This document shows, one piece after another, positions 1 to 11,558 of a DNA stretch of 64,000 nt. Under the pieces are notes generated by a model. That model was not told where the DNA came from, did no database searches, and saw nothing but the letters and a program-made list of their open reading frames with translations. The position numbers were made by a program, and so were the translations under genes. This stretch comes from Cardinium endosymbiont of Dermatophagoides farinae (lineage in GTDB: Bacteria > Bacteroidota > Bacteroidia > Cytophagales > Amoebophilaceae). Location of the stretch: contig NZ_VMBH01000001.1 in assembly GCF_007559345.1 (NCBI RefSeq), positions 1,116,001 to 1,180,000 of the forward strand. The letters are read 5' to 3'. How positions within the stretch are numbered: position 1 is the first letter of the stretch; the number at the start of each line of letters is the position of its first letter.

Positions 1-1038
1 GCTTTGCAATTTAAACAAGCAGATGCTATTGATGCGAGCCATCCTTCATCCCTGCTGTTCCAAGCCATTGGACTGATGATTCGAAATGTTGCGGCCTCTT
101 CTGATGCACTGCCCAAGGTAAAAGCGCTTTATGATGATGTAATAGAGGCTATGGGCCGTCAACAGAAACCGGCAGCGCCCCCATCAATAGACCTACAGCA
201 GGAAACCATATCCAGTATTGTGGGTGCCCATTATGGGTATGTAGCCTACCCTCCTGATCTTACAGAAAAAGCCATTTTGTTGGTACTCCCTGTTGATGTC
301 ACAGCAATTCGTGATAAGATGACGGCTAAATTACCTATAGATTGCTTAACATCAGAAACCCCTGTTACGCCTAAGGAGCAAGCTGATTCCATGATGGCTT
401 TGATGCAGTTTCATGACTATGTCTGTAAGTCTTCTCATCGATCCGATCCTATTGATGTAGGGACGATTTCTGGTTTGCTTTTATTACTCCGGCAACACTT
501 TGGCTTTAAGCGGCATGCTTCGGGGCAATTGTTTTATGTGCGTGCAGTAGGCATTGCCCAGCTAGTGATAGAATGGGTCTTTCATTCCCCTAAAGTCATT
601 TATGCCGCTCTGCTCTATGAGCTGGTGCGCCATACCTGTTTGCCCCTTTCTTATATCAAAACACATTATAACTTAGGTGTATATGCTTTTGTATTGAATG
701 TGGTAGGTATAGACAAACGGCAAGATTTAGACCATCCTTCTTTGCTTTATGTGCAGAATCGTTTGAAAGAAGCCATTAAGGAAGATCATGTACAACTCTC
801 GGTGCTTTTCATCAAACTGGCCGAACGGCTCTATGACCTCCATCATGCAGCAGGTTATGCCTACCTACCAGAAGTAGCCCATATGGCACAAGAAGCCTTG
901 GCCATAGATGTTCAGATTGCCAATACATATTTAGGTCCAGAGATAGGCGCAACTTTAGCAAAAGCAGCTAAGCAGGCATTAGAGATATGTAAGCGGAATG
1001 AGAAAGAACAATATAAAGAACAAGATAAAGATAGTTAG
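1..1038 (+). CDS. HD-domain protein, SpoT-like but apparently inactive, 5' end outside window
   Basis: The frame is open from the first base, so the N-terminus lies outside the window; the TTG at base 4 need not be the start. Numbering from that TTG, residues 70-345 match the C-terminal half of the membrane HD protein at 28561-30246 (shared AHYGY near residue 75, VLPVDVTAIR near 94, and the whole HD region). That relative has the metal ligands H, HD and D of RelA/SpoT-type hydrolases. Here the first His is Arg180, the HD pair is Tyr205-Glu206, and KLADRLHN has become KLAERLYD. I infer a pseudoenzyme that could bind but not hydrolyse a nucleotide or partner. No synthetase domain is visible. 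A decaying gene is the alternative, but the frame is clean over 344 codons. Confidence 0.6.
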   Translation, partial: ALQFKQADAIDASHPSSLLFQAIGLMIRNVAASSDALPKVKALYDDVIEAMGRQQKPAAPPSIDLQQETISSIVGAHYGYVAYPPDLTEKAILLVLPVDVTAIRDKMTAKLPIDCLTSETPVTPKEQADSMMALMQFHDYVCKSSHRSDPIDVGTISGLLLLLRQHFGFKRHASGQLFYVRAVGIAQLVIEWVFHSPKVIYAALLYELVRHTCLPLSYIKTHYNLGVYAFVLNVVGIDKRQDLDHPSLLYVQNRLKEAIKEDHVQLSVLFIKLAERLYDLHHAAGYAYLPEVAHMAQEALAIDVQIANTYLGPEIGATLAKAAKQALEICKRNEKEQYKEQDKDS

Positions 1039-1055
1039 TGAGTTGGTTAGTGCGT

Positions 1056-2411
1056 TTACCCTGATGAAGAATGATCAAAATAGGTAAAAGAAATGAAAGG
1101 CCTCTCTTCTGAATAAGAAGGGATGCCATACAATATTTGTAGCTTCTCTATTTCTTTTAATACATAATCATAATAACTTGCTATTGGCCTATATAAAATT
1201 AGTGGAAATCCATCAAATGGAAGTCCCTTTCCATCCATGTCAAAACACATACATTTACTAAATATATTACCACTAGCATACACAGGAAAAGGCCTAAGCA
1301 ATAGGGTATCATACATAGTTGGGAACTGCCCGCCTACCAATTTACCACCAAAAAGTGAAAACTCTGGGTAACAAACGCCCATGTTACAGTAACCGCTTTT
1401 ATGTGGTATATGTAGCTTAGTCATTTGATGGAATAATTGAATGAAAGCTTCACAATCCAGTTTTCTAAAAGCATTAATCACAATACCCAATGCCATACCA
1501 AAGGTAGCGCAACCTCTATATTTCTTTCTATAATGATAATCCCCTATAGATTGGTTTAAAAAGGCATAAGCATCTTCTACGTAATAAGTAGGATGTTCAT
1601 AGAGCAACATAAATGGTTCACACCATAATACACCTTCCCCATTTTCTGAATCTTTGGTAAAGCCTACCTTAACTTTTGATAAAACTTGATCTAGGGTCGC
1701 TATAAAAGGGAAAGGTTTTTTACCCCATTGAAAGCTAGCACCCACCTTTTTTTGCTGCCATAATTTCCATATTTCTCCTGATATTATCTTACCTAATTGC
1801 GTTTTACTGGTACCATTGCTTGCACGCCATATGGTCTCTAATAGATGGGATACATTAGGATCAGCATAATGTTTGACGATAGGGTGCTCCCCAGCTAATT
1901 CATAATATAAAATGCGTTCCAATAGTTCCCTGTCCAGTTCTTTTTTTTGGTAACTTTCCCATGCACTGTTGAGCAGGGTTAAATAGCCTGCTATTTCTAG
2001 TTGTTCCATAGCATAGATCGCTATAGCTTTAAGCTCAGATTTCACAGCAGGATTCTCTAAAAGTTTCAGCACATAGGGAAGATAGCTCTTAGGATACCGG
2101 TACATTATGACAAAATCCTTAGACTTAAACAATTCTAATATTGTTTTAAAATGGCCTACCTCTTGTAAAATCAAAGTAAGTTTTTCTTCTAGGAAAAGCC
2201 GCTGTGGCCAGGGCGTAGACTGGTTTATACCAGCTAACTTTTGTTTGATGAATTTATATTCTATAGGAGGGATCAGCCATAACTCAGTCACACGACCAAG
2301 CCCAAATAAAAAAGAGCCTAGGATGGCATACCTAATAGATTTTATAACTGAATGATTTAATCGTTTATCTTCTTTATTATTGTAATCAATCATCTTATTG
2401 TGTTTAATCAC
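1056..2411 (-). CDS. Lineage-specific protein with YxHP repeat motif, membrane anchored
   Basis: Not recognised as a named family. The 451-residue product has one hydrophobic segment near residues 28-48 and is otherwise soluble, so it is probably anchored by its N-terminus. Two copies of a short motif are visible: residues 97-122 (SKDFVIMYRYP, then a hydrophobic stretch) and 265-288 (FMLLYEHPTYY, then EDAYAFL). The same motif occurs in the gene just upstream (2408-3617), so the two are tandem paralogues. Its start overlaps the stop of that gene by 4 bases, which suggests translational coupling in one transcript. The C-terminal 110 residues have no counterpart in the neighbour. Function unknown. 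Confidence 0.6.
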   Translation of the reverse strand: MIKHNKMIDYNNKEDKRLNHSVIKSIRYAILGSFLFGLGRVTELWLIPPIEYKFIKQKLAGINQSTPWPQRLFLEEKLTLILQEVGHFKTILELFKSKDFVIMYRYPKSYLPYVLKLLENPAVKSELKAIAIYAMEQLEIAGYLTLLNSAWESYQKKELDRELLERILYYELAGEHPIVKHYADPNVSHLLETIWRASNGTSKTQLGKIISGEIWKLWQQKKVGASFQWGKKPFPFIATLDQVLSKVKVGFTKDSENGEGVLWCEPFMLLYEHPTYYVEDAYAFLNQSIGDYHYRKKYRGCATFGMALGIVINAFRKLDCEAFIQLFHQMTKLHIPHKSGYCNMGVCYPEFSLFGGKLVGGQFPTMYDTLLLRPFPVYASGNIFSKCMCFDMDGKGLPFDGFPLILYRPIASYYDYVLKEIEKLQILYGIPSYSEERPFISFTYFDHSSSG

Positions 2412-3617
2412 CTACTAACGGGAATATATATTCCATGTAAATCTTCATGAAAGAAAAAAGGTCTATCACCTGCTAGGGCAATGATTTCAGAATTGGTTCT
2501 ATTGTGCCATTTAGAAAAACCACTGGTTAAATGAATAAGCTCTATTCTAATAGCAGCAGGTAGCCTTGGATCTCGCTGGATTTCACCTATAACATGCTGT
2601 AGCGTAAGATCTTTATAGTATTTAACTACATAAGGGTGTGTGACACCTGTCTGCCACCTTTCTCGCATATAATTGTCACAAACCACCATACCATATAGTT
2701 GCATGCAAGATATTAATCCTTTTGTATAATAATCCCAGCAGATGGCTACCCATTGCGCATAACTAGAAGGGGATAGATGTTGTTTGATGCGAATAATAGC
2801 ATGCTCTTTAGAGATGCTATTATGGTCAGGTAGCTCACTATTACATTTATTGTGATGCACCAAATAATCAGCTAGTGCTTCTATATAATGATCGGGGTGG
2901 GTATATATGGCGCAATAATCAGAGTAATCCGAATAATAGTCAGGGTAGCCATATATGTCCCAATAGTCAGAATAATTGAATGGAACACACCCTCGGTCTC
3001 TAATTTCCCTATAGTTATCTATTGCTGCTAATAGGCTATTATCAATAGTTTGCTCCAATGATCTCCTCTGAGGTTTTGGAAGATAGCATAAACTGGATTG
3101 ATCTGATTGAATAGCAGCCGGTTGTAAATCAGTATAAGATTGAATAATCGATAAAAGTACTTTATCTATTTTGCCTTTTTTGTGAAGCTGCAAACAGATA
3201 TTTAACCAATCCTTATAAAAAGGTGTAGGCAAATAACATAAGGCATGGGCAACAATCTTTTTTTGGTTATGGGTATAATAAGGATGGGCTAAAAAATATT
3301 GAGCTGATTCGTAATAACAGGTAGGATGCTCGTAAATTGCTTGAAAGTCTTTTGATTTTAATAGCTCTATGGGGGGTGTCCCACTTTCCTACTTTAAAGT
3401 CAATAGCGGCTATCTTTTCTGCAAAGGTAGCTCGCTTATACTTTTGGGTGTGTACATATTGTATATACCTTGTAAACCAAGGGAATGATGGCCAATAAAC
3501 ATTATACCAATTGGCGCCTAATAGAAAGGCGCCAATTATAAAGATCACTCTACATATAGGAAAGTAGATAATGTGTTTTCTGACTGCCAACATATATAAA
3601 AATAGACTGAAAACCAA
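2408..3617 (-). pseudogene. Frameshifted paralogue of the downstream YxHP-repeat gene
   Basis: Two frames (3617-3267 and 3232-2408) make one gene. Removing one base from the G6 run at 3371-3376 lets the first frame read straight on: after GKWDTP comes IELLKSKDFQAIYEHPTCYY and then, without a stop, LPTPFYKDWL of the second frame. The restored segment aligns with residues 90-125 of the downstream gene (ELFKSKDF, YxxP, LL). The N-terminus has a hydrophobic segment (residues 15-40). The second frame carries two tandem 16-residue units, YSDYWDIYGYPDYYSD and YSDYCAIYTHPDHYIE, both variants of the YxHP motif. Whether the extra G is real or a sequencing artefact cannot be told from the sequence. Function unknown. 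Confidence 0.65.
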
Positions 3618-3648
3618 TAAAACATTAATTAAGCATACACCTACTCAT

Positions 3649-4720
3649 TTATGCGTTCAATGCATCCAATATATCGTCAGGTATAATTGTATGTAACCCT
3701 GAAGTGGCATTTCTATAATCTAGATAAATTACATTATCTTTGTGTCCTCCACAAGGTTTATCTTTTAAATCCGGATCTGTCCTGAAACCAAAATCATTTT
3801 TACACAATCGTCCTTCAAGATATGCATTTGTACCTACCGTCTGTCCGTAATCTACTACAATACCTACATGACCAGTAGCATCTCGATACCCATCATATTT
3901 CTCAGCTACAATAGAGCCTGGTTTAGGATAACTAGTACGATTAAACCCGGGTACTCGGTCATTAGCCCAATCAGATGCAGTTGGAATACGTAAGGTAAGC
4001 AGCCGCCATCCTGACTCTCCATGTGATGCAGTATATAGGCCTATGTTTGCTAAAACTTCCGCTACAAAAAGATTACACTTGGCATATCCTGCACCAAAGG
4101 GTCCTCTTGACCTGTTATGGCATCCATAAATCGGATGCACCAGATTCACATGCTTTAGCTACTTCAGCAATAGCTTCTCCAATACTACAGTTGCTAAGAC
4201 TTGGCCAATTTATGTGATCACTAAGAGGCGTAAAGCCCTCAAACTTATACAATCTTGAAGAAACTGGTCCACCACCCTTTAATCCAGTATTCCCTATGTA
4301 AACGTGCCCTTCCTTATCTTCAGATCGCTTAGGAAATGTTACATGAATATGTCGCTTTTGAAAATCAGGAGTAGCATCTAAAAGTTGCTCCATAGTTATT
4401 CCTGAATCTACATACACGGGCAACTGCATCTCATTTATAAAGTCATCGGACAGATTTTCCCTTACTGTAGCCATACACTTGCCGTCAATGAAATGAAAAG
4501 TAACTGTGTGGTTTTCATGACTTGTTAAGCAAGCTGCATAAATATCAGCTTGTTCCTTAACAGCTGTTCGTACTTGACTTGAATAAGTTAAATGGGTGCT
4601 CTGAGCACAAGGAGTATTTTCACCTACCGATTCCCTTGTTGAATACATGCCCATGTTATGCACCCTACTGCAGCTAGTTAGCGCTAACAGTAATAACAAT
4701 ATGTTGTGCAATCGTTTCAT
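3649..4720 (-). pseudogene. Lipoprotein with C-terminal cysteine-peptidase/amidase-like domain, split by a frameshift
   Basis: The first frame (4720-4115, 201 aa) starts with a lipoprotein signal; the lipobox LTSC places the lipidated Cys at residue 17, followed by SRVHNMGMY. Residues 78-151 (GKCMATVRENL, later VYIGNTGLKGGG) match the lipoprotein at 58694-59365. It runs into a stop after GASDLWMP. The overlapping frame (4149-3649, GTG start) reads GPFGAGYAKCNLFVAEVL and later TGHVGIVVDYG, an arrangement typical of NlpC/P60- or CHAP-like peptidases with a nucleophilic Cys followed by a catalytic His. I infer an exported or surface wall-hydrolase-like lipoprotein broken by a one-base shift near 4110-4150. 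A coupled two-gene reading is possible but less likely. Confidence 0.6.
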
Positions 4721-4958
4721 AAAAGTACTGGTTAAAAAGATTAAGAAATAAAATACACTATATTATGTGTTCTAATAGAATTAGAATACTACTAAATATA
4801 TTTTATAAATCCAATATAACGTACTAAAACTATGGATATGCCTAATTAATTGTTTATAAATCAGTTTATTATAATTTTTGTATAAGGTTTTATTATAGCA
4901 GGATATGCTGGATTACTAAACGTTGCATGCTGCAATTCATACACTCCTTGAAGGGTTA

Positions 4959-6458
4959 TTATTTATTAAGTTTAATAGACCTTTGCCATCTAATGGCTAT
5001 CATACAAAAGGTAGCTAAAATGGCTATATGAAGGAATATATAGGCCCACCCTATGCCTAAAAAAGCAAGTTTAGCTGGCCATAAGGGAACTTTTCTTAAT
5101 GCTAAAAAGGTCAATAAAAGCAACAAAAAACCTTCTTTATGATAAGGTATTCGATAGTATTTTTGACCAATATAATACCCGAGTAGTCCCATAACAGTTG
5201 CACCACTGATAGAGGCATATACACAACCCCAATGGCCCAGTTTCGGTATCAATAGAAATGCCGTAAGCCCAGTCATTAGGCTACCTAATGCACTAATCCA
5301 AGTATTGTATCGTGGATGATTGCTTAACTTAAAGGCAGCACTAAAATTGTAATAGACACCTAAAAGGATATGGGCAAATGCTAAGTAGGGTGCCGTGTCA
5401 ATGGTATGACGATAGGCTGCGTTTCGAATAAAAAGTTTTGCTACCCAATTTATATTTACACTAAAAAGCAATAGGCAGAAGCAAGATACTAGTATAAATA
5501 GATGCATCGTTTGGCTATATAACTTTAGCGCCTCCTTGCGCGCTGCATTGGCAAAAAAGAATGGTTCTGCAGCATACCTAAAAGCTTGGATGCCTAGTGT
5601 GATACATAAAGTTAGTTTACAGGAAGTACCAAAGTTACCTAACATTTCCTCCTTTGTATGGGTGTTATAAAAGTCATTGGGAACTAATTTTCGAAACAAT
5701 AATTGTGGAAAGGTCTCATTCATCCTAAAAAATAGAATGGTGAAAAAAGAAGTGGCCGCATAACCTCCTATCGTTTGAATCGTATGGTTGTTCCAAGTCA
5801 AATGAAATCCTTTAAAACTTGGCAGCAGAAGCGCTAAAGCAGTTAGGTTAGACAATAAATTGGCTATAAAGACAGCATCCAATCCATTTAAATCTACAGT
5901 TATATGCAAATAATTGTAAATGAAACCTGCTGTATATCTTAAACAGATAGGGTAATAAAGCAAAATAAAAGAGAAAGCAATATTTGCAAAGGCTTGTAAA
6001 AATTTTATCAACAGAAACCAAATGATTTTTCTTTCTACACGTAGCCTGGCGTAAGGAATCATCAGTAGCGTATCTAGCATAAGAATACCAACCATATAAT
6101 AAAAATAACGTATATGCGCTAAGTGGTCGGTTAACTTTGCGATTTGTGGTGTATATAGGAGCAGTAGGGTTGAAAAAATAAGACTGGAAACCAGTAATAT
6201 AGTTACAATTATATTGAAGGTATATTGTTTGCCTAATCTATCTACAAACCTAAAATAGGTTGTATCCATAGCTAAATCGTAGATGATATGGCCTAAAGTA
6301 ATGTAACTGCCATAAAACTCTACAACAATGCTATATGCACCGGGGGTTAGTATCTTTATTTGAAGTAATAAAGCTAAATAACTACATCCGCGTACGATAA
6401 TGTTGCTTATACTGTATATAATGGTTTCTTTACCAAGTGTTTTAACTGTATTGTGCAT
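4959..6458 (-). CDS. Polysaccharide/lipid flippase, Wzx/MATE-like
   Basis: The 499-residue protein is a chain of about 12-14 hydrophobic segments with short loops. The N-terminus (LGKETIIYSISNIIVRGCSY) is the classic opening of the RfbX/Wzx polysaccharide-export flippases common in Bacteroidota, and the length fits. Such proteins move undecaprenyl-linked sugars across the inner membrane. No glycosyltransferases lie nearby, so the cargo is unknown; lipid II (MurJ-like role) or a surface glycan are both possible. The stop lies 25 bases from the obg end below, but flippase transcription leads away from it. No frame damage. Confidence 0.75.
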   Translation of the reverse strand: MHNTVKTLGKETIIYSISNIIVRGCSYLALLLQIKILTPGAYSIVVEFYGSYITLGHIIYDLAMDTTYFRFVDRLGKQYTFNIIVTILLVSSLIFSTLLLLYTPQIAKLTDHLAHIRYFYYMVGILMLDTLLMIPYARLRVERKIIWFLLIKFLQAFANIAFSFILLYYPICLRYTAGFIYNYLHITVDLNGLDAVFIANLLSNLTALALLLPSFKGFHLTWNNHTIQTIGGYAATSFFTILFFRMNETFPQLLFRKLVPNDFYNTHTKEEMLGNFGTSCKLTLCITLGIQAFRYAAEPFFFANAARKEALKLYSQTMHLFILVSCFCLLLFSVNINWVAKLFIRNAAYRHTIDTAPYLAFAHILLGVYYNFSAAFKLSNHPRYNTWISALGSLMTGLTAFLLIPKLGHWGCVYASISGATVMGLLGYYIGQKYYRIPYHKEGFLLLLLTFLALRKVPLWPAKLAFLGIGWAYIFLHIAILATFCMIAIRWQRSIKLNK

Positions 6459-6483
6459 GGACCATTAGATGAATTGTCTACCT

Positions 6484-8064
<1,581 letters not shown>

Positions 8065-8183
8065 AAATGATAAAATGACAATGAATTGCTTAAAAGCTTA
8101 AAAAGTTAAGCACTAATATAAAATTAAGAAAAATGGTTACTGATGCTTGAAAAAAGTAAGGCAAAAACGTTTGTATAAGCTGG

Positions 8184-10514
8184 CTAGCCACTGCACATTA
8201 AACACTCTTTTTCTGCTTCACTTGAAAAAGACGTATCAACTTTTTCTTTCTTTTGTATGGTAAACTTTATTGCGTCTGCTGCAGCTTTGGTACGTAAGTA
8301 ATACATTCCTGTTTTTAGCCCTTTTTTCCAAGCATAAAAATGCATAGAGGTTAGCTTTGCCATGGTTGCATCCTTAACATAAAGATTTAGGCTTTGGCTT
8401 TGACAAATATAAGGTGCTCGGTCTGCTGCCATATCGATAATAGATTTTTGCGGAATCTCCCAAACTGTTCTATAAATATTTTTAATGTGTTGCGGAATAG
8501 CTTCAATAGCTTGAATAGAACCATTGCCCATCATCAGTTCCTCTTTCACCTGTTCATTCCAAAGGCCAAGCTGGATGAGATCCTCTAATAGGTATTTGTT
8601 TACAACAATAAACTCTCCAGAAAGGACCCTTCTGGTGTAGATATTGGCGGTATAGGGCTCAAAGCATTCGTTATTTCCCAGTATTTGGGAGGTAGAAGCT
8701 GTAGGCATTGGTGCGATCAATAATGCGTTTCTTATACCATGCTGGCCTATTTCTTTACGTAAATGATCCCAATCCCACCTTCCCGAGGAAGGGGTTACGC
8801 CCCACATATCAAATTGAAGGATGCCTTCAGAAATAGGCGATCCAGGATAGCTTTCATATACGCCCTCTTCTTTGGCTAAATCTTTAGAAGCTGTTAATGC
8901 TGCAAAATAAATCGTCTCAAAAATTTCTTGATTGAGTAACCGTGCTGCTGGGCCATCAAACACAAGCTTCATTTTAAGAAAAGCATCTGCTAACCCTTGT
9001 ACGCCAATACCAATAGGCCTGTGTCTTAAGTTAGAAGTACGTGCTTCTATTAAAGGATAGTGATTCCGGTCAATCACCTTGTTAAGATTTTTGGTGACCA
9101 GATAGGTTACCGAATATAATTTAGTATGATCAAAGGATTGATCCGTACCTACAAACATCGGTAGTGCAATAGAGGCAAGGTTGCAAACTGCAATTTCGTC
9201 GGGCGCACTATATTCTATAATTTCTGTACATAGGTTGCTAGATTTTATAGTGCCTAAGTTTTTTTGGTTGGACTTTTGGTTGGCTGCATCTTTATAGAGC
9301 ATATATGGGGTTCCTGTTTCTATTTGAGACTCCAAAATCGCAAACCAAAGCGTTTGTGCTTTAATAGTAGCACGTGCTTTGCCCTCTTTTTCATACTGTT
9401 TATACTTTTGCTCAAATGCTGCTCCATAACAGTCTGAGAGTCCTGGTGCTTCATTGGGGCAAAATAGCGACCACATCTCATCTGAAGCTACACGTTGCAT
9501 AAATAAATCTGGAATCCACAGCCCATAGAAAAGATCTCTAGCTCTTCTTTCTTCTTTGCCATGATTTTTCTTTAACTCTAAAAAGTCAAAGATATCTGCA
9601 TGCCAAGGCTCTAGGTAGATGGCAAAACTACCTTTTCGTTTACCCCCTCCTTGATCTACGTAACGGGCTGTCATATCAAAGTTCCGCAACATGGGTACAA
9701 TCCCATTGGAGATACCATTGGTGCCTCGAATATAGGAACCCGTAGCGCGTATATTATGAATGCTTAATCCAATGCCTCCAGCAGATTGGGATATTTTTGC
9801 ACATTGTGCAAGCGTATTGTAGATGCCTTCAATGCTGTCGTCCTGCATGGTTAGTAAAAAACAGGAAGAAAGCTGTGGCTTAGGTGTGCCTGCATTAAAA
9901 AGTGTAGGCGTGGCATGGGTGAACCATTTTTCAGACATGAGCTGGTAGGTTTCCAGCACAGCCTCTAGGTCATCACCATGGATACCTAGCGCCACACGCA
10001 TTAACATATACTGCGGACGCTCTACAACCTTTCCATGTATTTTGAGCAGATAGGAACGTTCTAATGTTTTAAAGCCAAAAAAATCATAGAAGAAATCACG
10101 TTCGTGTACAATCGCATTGTCTAAACTTGCTGCATGGCTGGCAACAATGTTATAAATGGCCTGATCAATCAGGGAAGCATTCTGCCCGGTTGAAGGATTC
10201 ACATAGGTATAGAGCCTTTTTATAGTGCTAGAAAAAGATTTGCTCGTTTCTTTATGTAGATTAGAAACCGCTATTCGAGCAGCCAAAATGGCATAATCGG
10301 GATAGTAGACAGTCATTGTTGCTACTGTTTCTGCCGCTAGGTTATCTATAGCTGAAGTAGTGACCCGATCATAAATACCTTCAATAATCTTTTTAACAAT
10401 AGCAATAATATCGATATAATCCCTATTTAACCCATAGCAGAGTTTCTCTATCCTGGCAGTTATTTTGTCAAATTTAACTGATTCCAAGCGTCCATCTCGT
10501 TTTATAACTAACAT
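8184..10514 (-). CDS. nrdA: Ribonucleoside-diphosphate reductase, alpha subunit (class Ia)
   Basis: Makes deoxyribonucleotides from ribonucleoside diphosphates together with NrdB (11559-12554). Visible in order: N-terminal ATP-cone (from [19 protein letters not shown]), the redox Cys in LSSCFLL, the active-site block SSNLCTEI (Asn, Cys, Glu), [15 protein letters not shown], the radical-transfer end segment YYLRT, and a C-terminal tail CLMCSG with the CxxC that reloads the active site. The 776-residue length and wording are strikingly like the animal R1 subunit as I remember it, a type also found in Bacteroidota. nrdB lies 1 kb upstream on the same strand, separated by an acetyltransferase gene and two repeats, so co-transcription is uncertain. 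Confidence 0.95.
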   Translation of the reverse strand: MLVIKRDGRLESVKFDKITARIEKLCYGLNRDYIDIIAIVKKIIEGIYDRVTTSAIDNLAAETVATMTVYYPDYAILAARIAVSNLHKETSKSFSSTIKRLYTYVNPSTGQNASLIDQAIYNIVASHAASLDNAIVHERDFFYDFFGFKTLERSYLLKIHGKVVERPQYMLMRVALGIHGDDLEAVLETYQLMSEKWFTHATPTLFNAGTPKPQLSSCFLLTMQDDSIEGIYNTLAQCAKISQSAGGIGLSIHNIRATGSYIRGTNGISNGIVPMLRNFDMTARYVDQGGGKRKGSFAIYLEPWHADIFDFLELKKNHGKEERRARDLFYGLWIPDLFMQRVASDEMWSLFCPNEAPGLSDCYGAAFEQKYKQYEKEGKARATIKAQTLWFAILESQIETGTPYMLYKDAANQKSNQKNLGTIKSSNLCTEIIEYSAPDEIAVCNLASIALPMFVGTDQSFDHTKLYSVTYLVTKNLNKVIDRNHYPLIEARTSNLRHRPIGIGVQGLADAFLKMKLVFDGPAARLLNQEIFETIYFAALTASKDLAKEEGVYESYPGSPISEGILQFDMWGVTPSSGRWDWDHLRKEIGQHGIRNALLIAPMPTASTSQILGNNECFEPYTANIYTRRVLSGEFIVVNKYLLEDLIQLGLWNEQVKEELMMGNGSIQAIEAIPQHIKNIYRTVWEIPQKSIIDMAADRAPYICQSQSLNLYVKDATMAKLTSMHFYAWKKGLKTGMYYLRTKAAADAIKFTIQKKEKVDTSFSSEAEKECLMCSG

Positions 10515-10537
10515 CTACTCTTTATAAATTTTTGATT

Positions 10538-10668
10538 AAATCTCTTTCGAAAACCTATTGCCAGCCTCATTGTCAAAGTCTGCCTATGCGCCTCCAATCG
10601 ATCGAGTATGCTGGCAGCTGCGCTGCTTCTAAAACTTGCTGATCACAAATAGGTTGCAAAAGAGATCT
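10538..10668 (-). repeat. MITE-like element, diverged copy
   Basis: Diverged member of the window-wide inverted-repeat family. The left end reads AAATCTCTTTCGAAAACCTA and the right end carries CTGATCACAAATAGGTTGCA then AGAGATCT. The core resembles the other copies but with many changes, so it is an older insertion. No flanking direct repeat is seen. It fills the gap between nrdA and the acetyltransferase gene. Confidence 0.6.
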
Positions 10669-10681
10669 GTTATTGATCGAA

Positions 10682-11245
10682 TCATAGGTATTGATCACGC
10701 TGAATGGTATATTCAATAAGATCCATATACATTCCGTGAACATTTTCGTTTTTTAGCACATGCTCCCCTTTTTTAAACCCTAAACGCATAGGTATGTTTT
10801 GGCTCTTGGTGTTGTGTGTGGCACATTTAATAGCAATATCTTGTAAGCCTAATTGTTTGAAACCAATATCAACAAGCTTGGCACAAGCCAATGTAACTAG
10901 GCCTAGCCCTTGAAATGCTTCCCCTATCCAATAACCAATTTCAGCTGTACCATTTGATAAATCAATCGTATTAAAGCTGATCATTCCAGCAATTTTTTCT
11001 TTGAAAAATATACCAAACACCAGTCTGCTATTGTTGCATAACGCTTCATTGGCAATAGTAATAAAATCTAACGTGTCACTTTGACTAATGCATAAGTCAA
11101 CCCAAGGCAACCATTTTTTTAAGTATGATCTATTTGCCTCTGTTAAAGAGAATAGTGCTTCTGTATGGGAGCTATCTAACTGTTTGATCATTACATCTTT
11201 ATTTAACACGATTGATTTAGAAACCACGTTTTTGATTGCATGCAT
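10682..11245 (-). CDS. GNAT-family N-acetyltransferase, RimJ/RimL-like
   Basis: 187 residues with the GNAT fold of the RimJ/RimL type: an N-terminal strand (DVMIKQLDSSHTEALF), the central FKEKIAGMISFN strand, AEIGYWIGEAFQGLGLVTLA (acetyl-CoA loop in the Q/RxxGxG/A position), and the C-terminal NxxSQNIPMRLGFKKGE. Members acetylate the N-terminus of ribosomal proteins or small substrates; the target is not evident. It lies between nrdA and nrdB, with repeat elements on both sides, so it is probably not part of the reductase operon by function. Confidence 0.8.
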   Translation of the reverse strand: MHAIKNVVSKSIVLNKDVMIKQLDSSHTEALFSLTEANRSYLKKWLPWVDLCISQSDTLDFITIANEALCNNSRLVFGIFFKEKIAGMISFNTIDLSNGTAEIGYWIGEAFQGLGLVTLACAKLVDIGFKQLGLQDIAIKCATHNTKSQNIPMRLGFKKGEHVLKNENVHGMYMDLIEYTIQRDQYL

Positions 11246-11274
11246 AACAGTGTTGATTCTGGAAATGTGTCACA

Positions 11275-11407
11275 AGATCTTCTGCAAAATCTATTGCTAA
11301 ATGACAATTTTGTGGTCTATGCTCCTCAAATACATTTAGTATGCTGCGGTGCTCGACTGCGCTTCTCCTAAAAACTGCTGATCACAAATAGGTTTTGCAG
11401 AAGGTCT
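11275..11407 (-). repeat. MITE-like element
   Basis: Well-conserved copy of the inverted-repeat family, in the orientation that reads CTATGCTCCTCAAATAC on the plus strand. Ends are AGATCTTCTGCAAAATCTAT and ATAGGTTTTGCAGAAGGTCT. Flanks (ACA, ACT) give no 3-bp duplication. It lies upstream of the acetyltransferase gene. The remaining bases to 11558 show only a CTAAAG/CTTTAG inverted repeat around 11470 followed by a T-rich stretch. Confidence 0.85.
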
Positions 11408-11558
11408 ACTAAATACTGGAACAAGAAAAAAGGCCCCCCTGTAAAAAGCTGCAATGCGAAAAGATAGCTGCTAAAGCTTGAGCAACTTTAGTGCCATGCA
11501 GTTTCTTTTTTTTGCATAACCCACACTATTAGGTCTCAGCGGTTCAAATCAATACCAA

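Noticed and set aside
1-1038. A RelA/SpoT (p)ppGpp synthetase
   Set aside because: No synthetase, TGS or ACT domain is visible and the HD ligands are gone, so only the HD-domain relationship is kept.
3267-3617. A separate 116-residue membrane protein
   Set aside because: Its C-terminus after GKWDTP is an out-of-frame tail; one base less in the G6 run joins it to the downstream frame with homology preserved.
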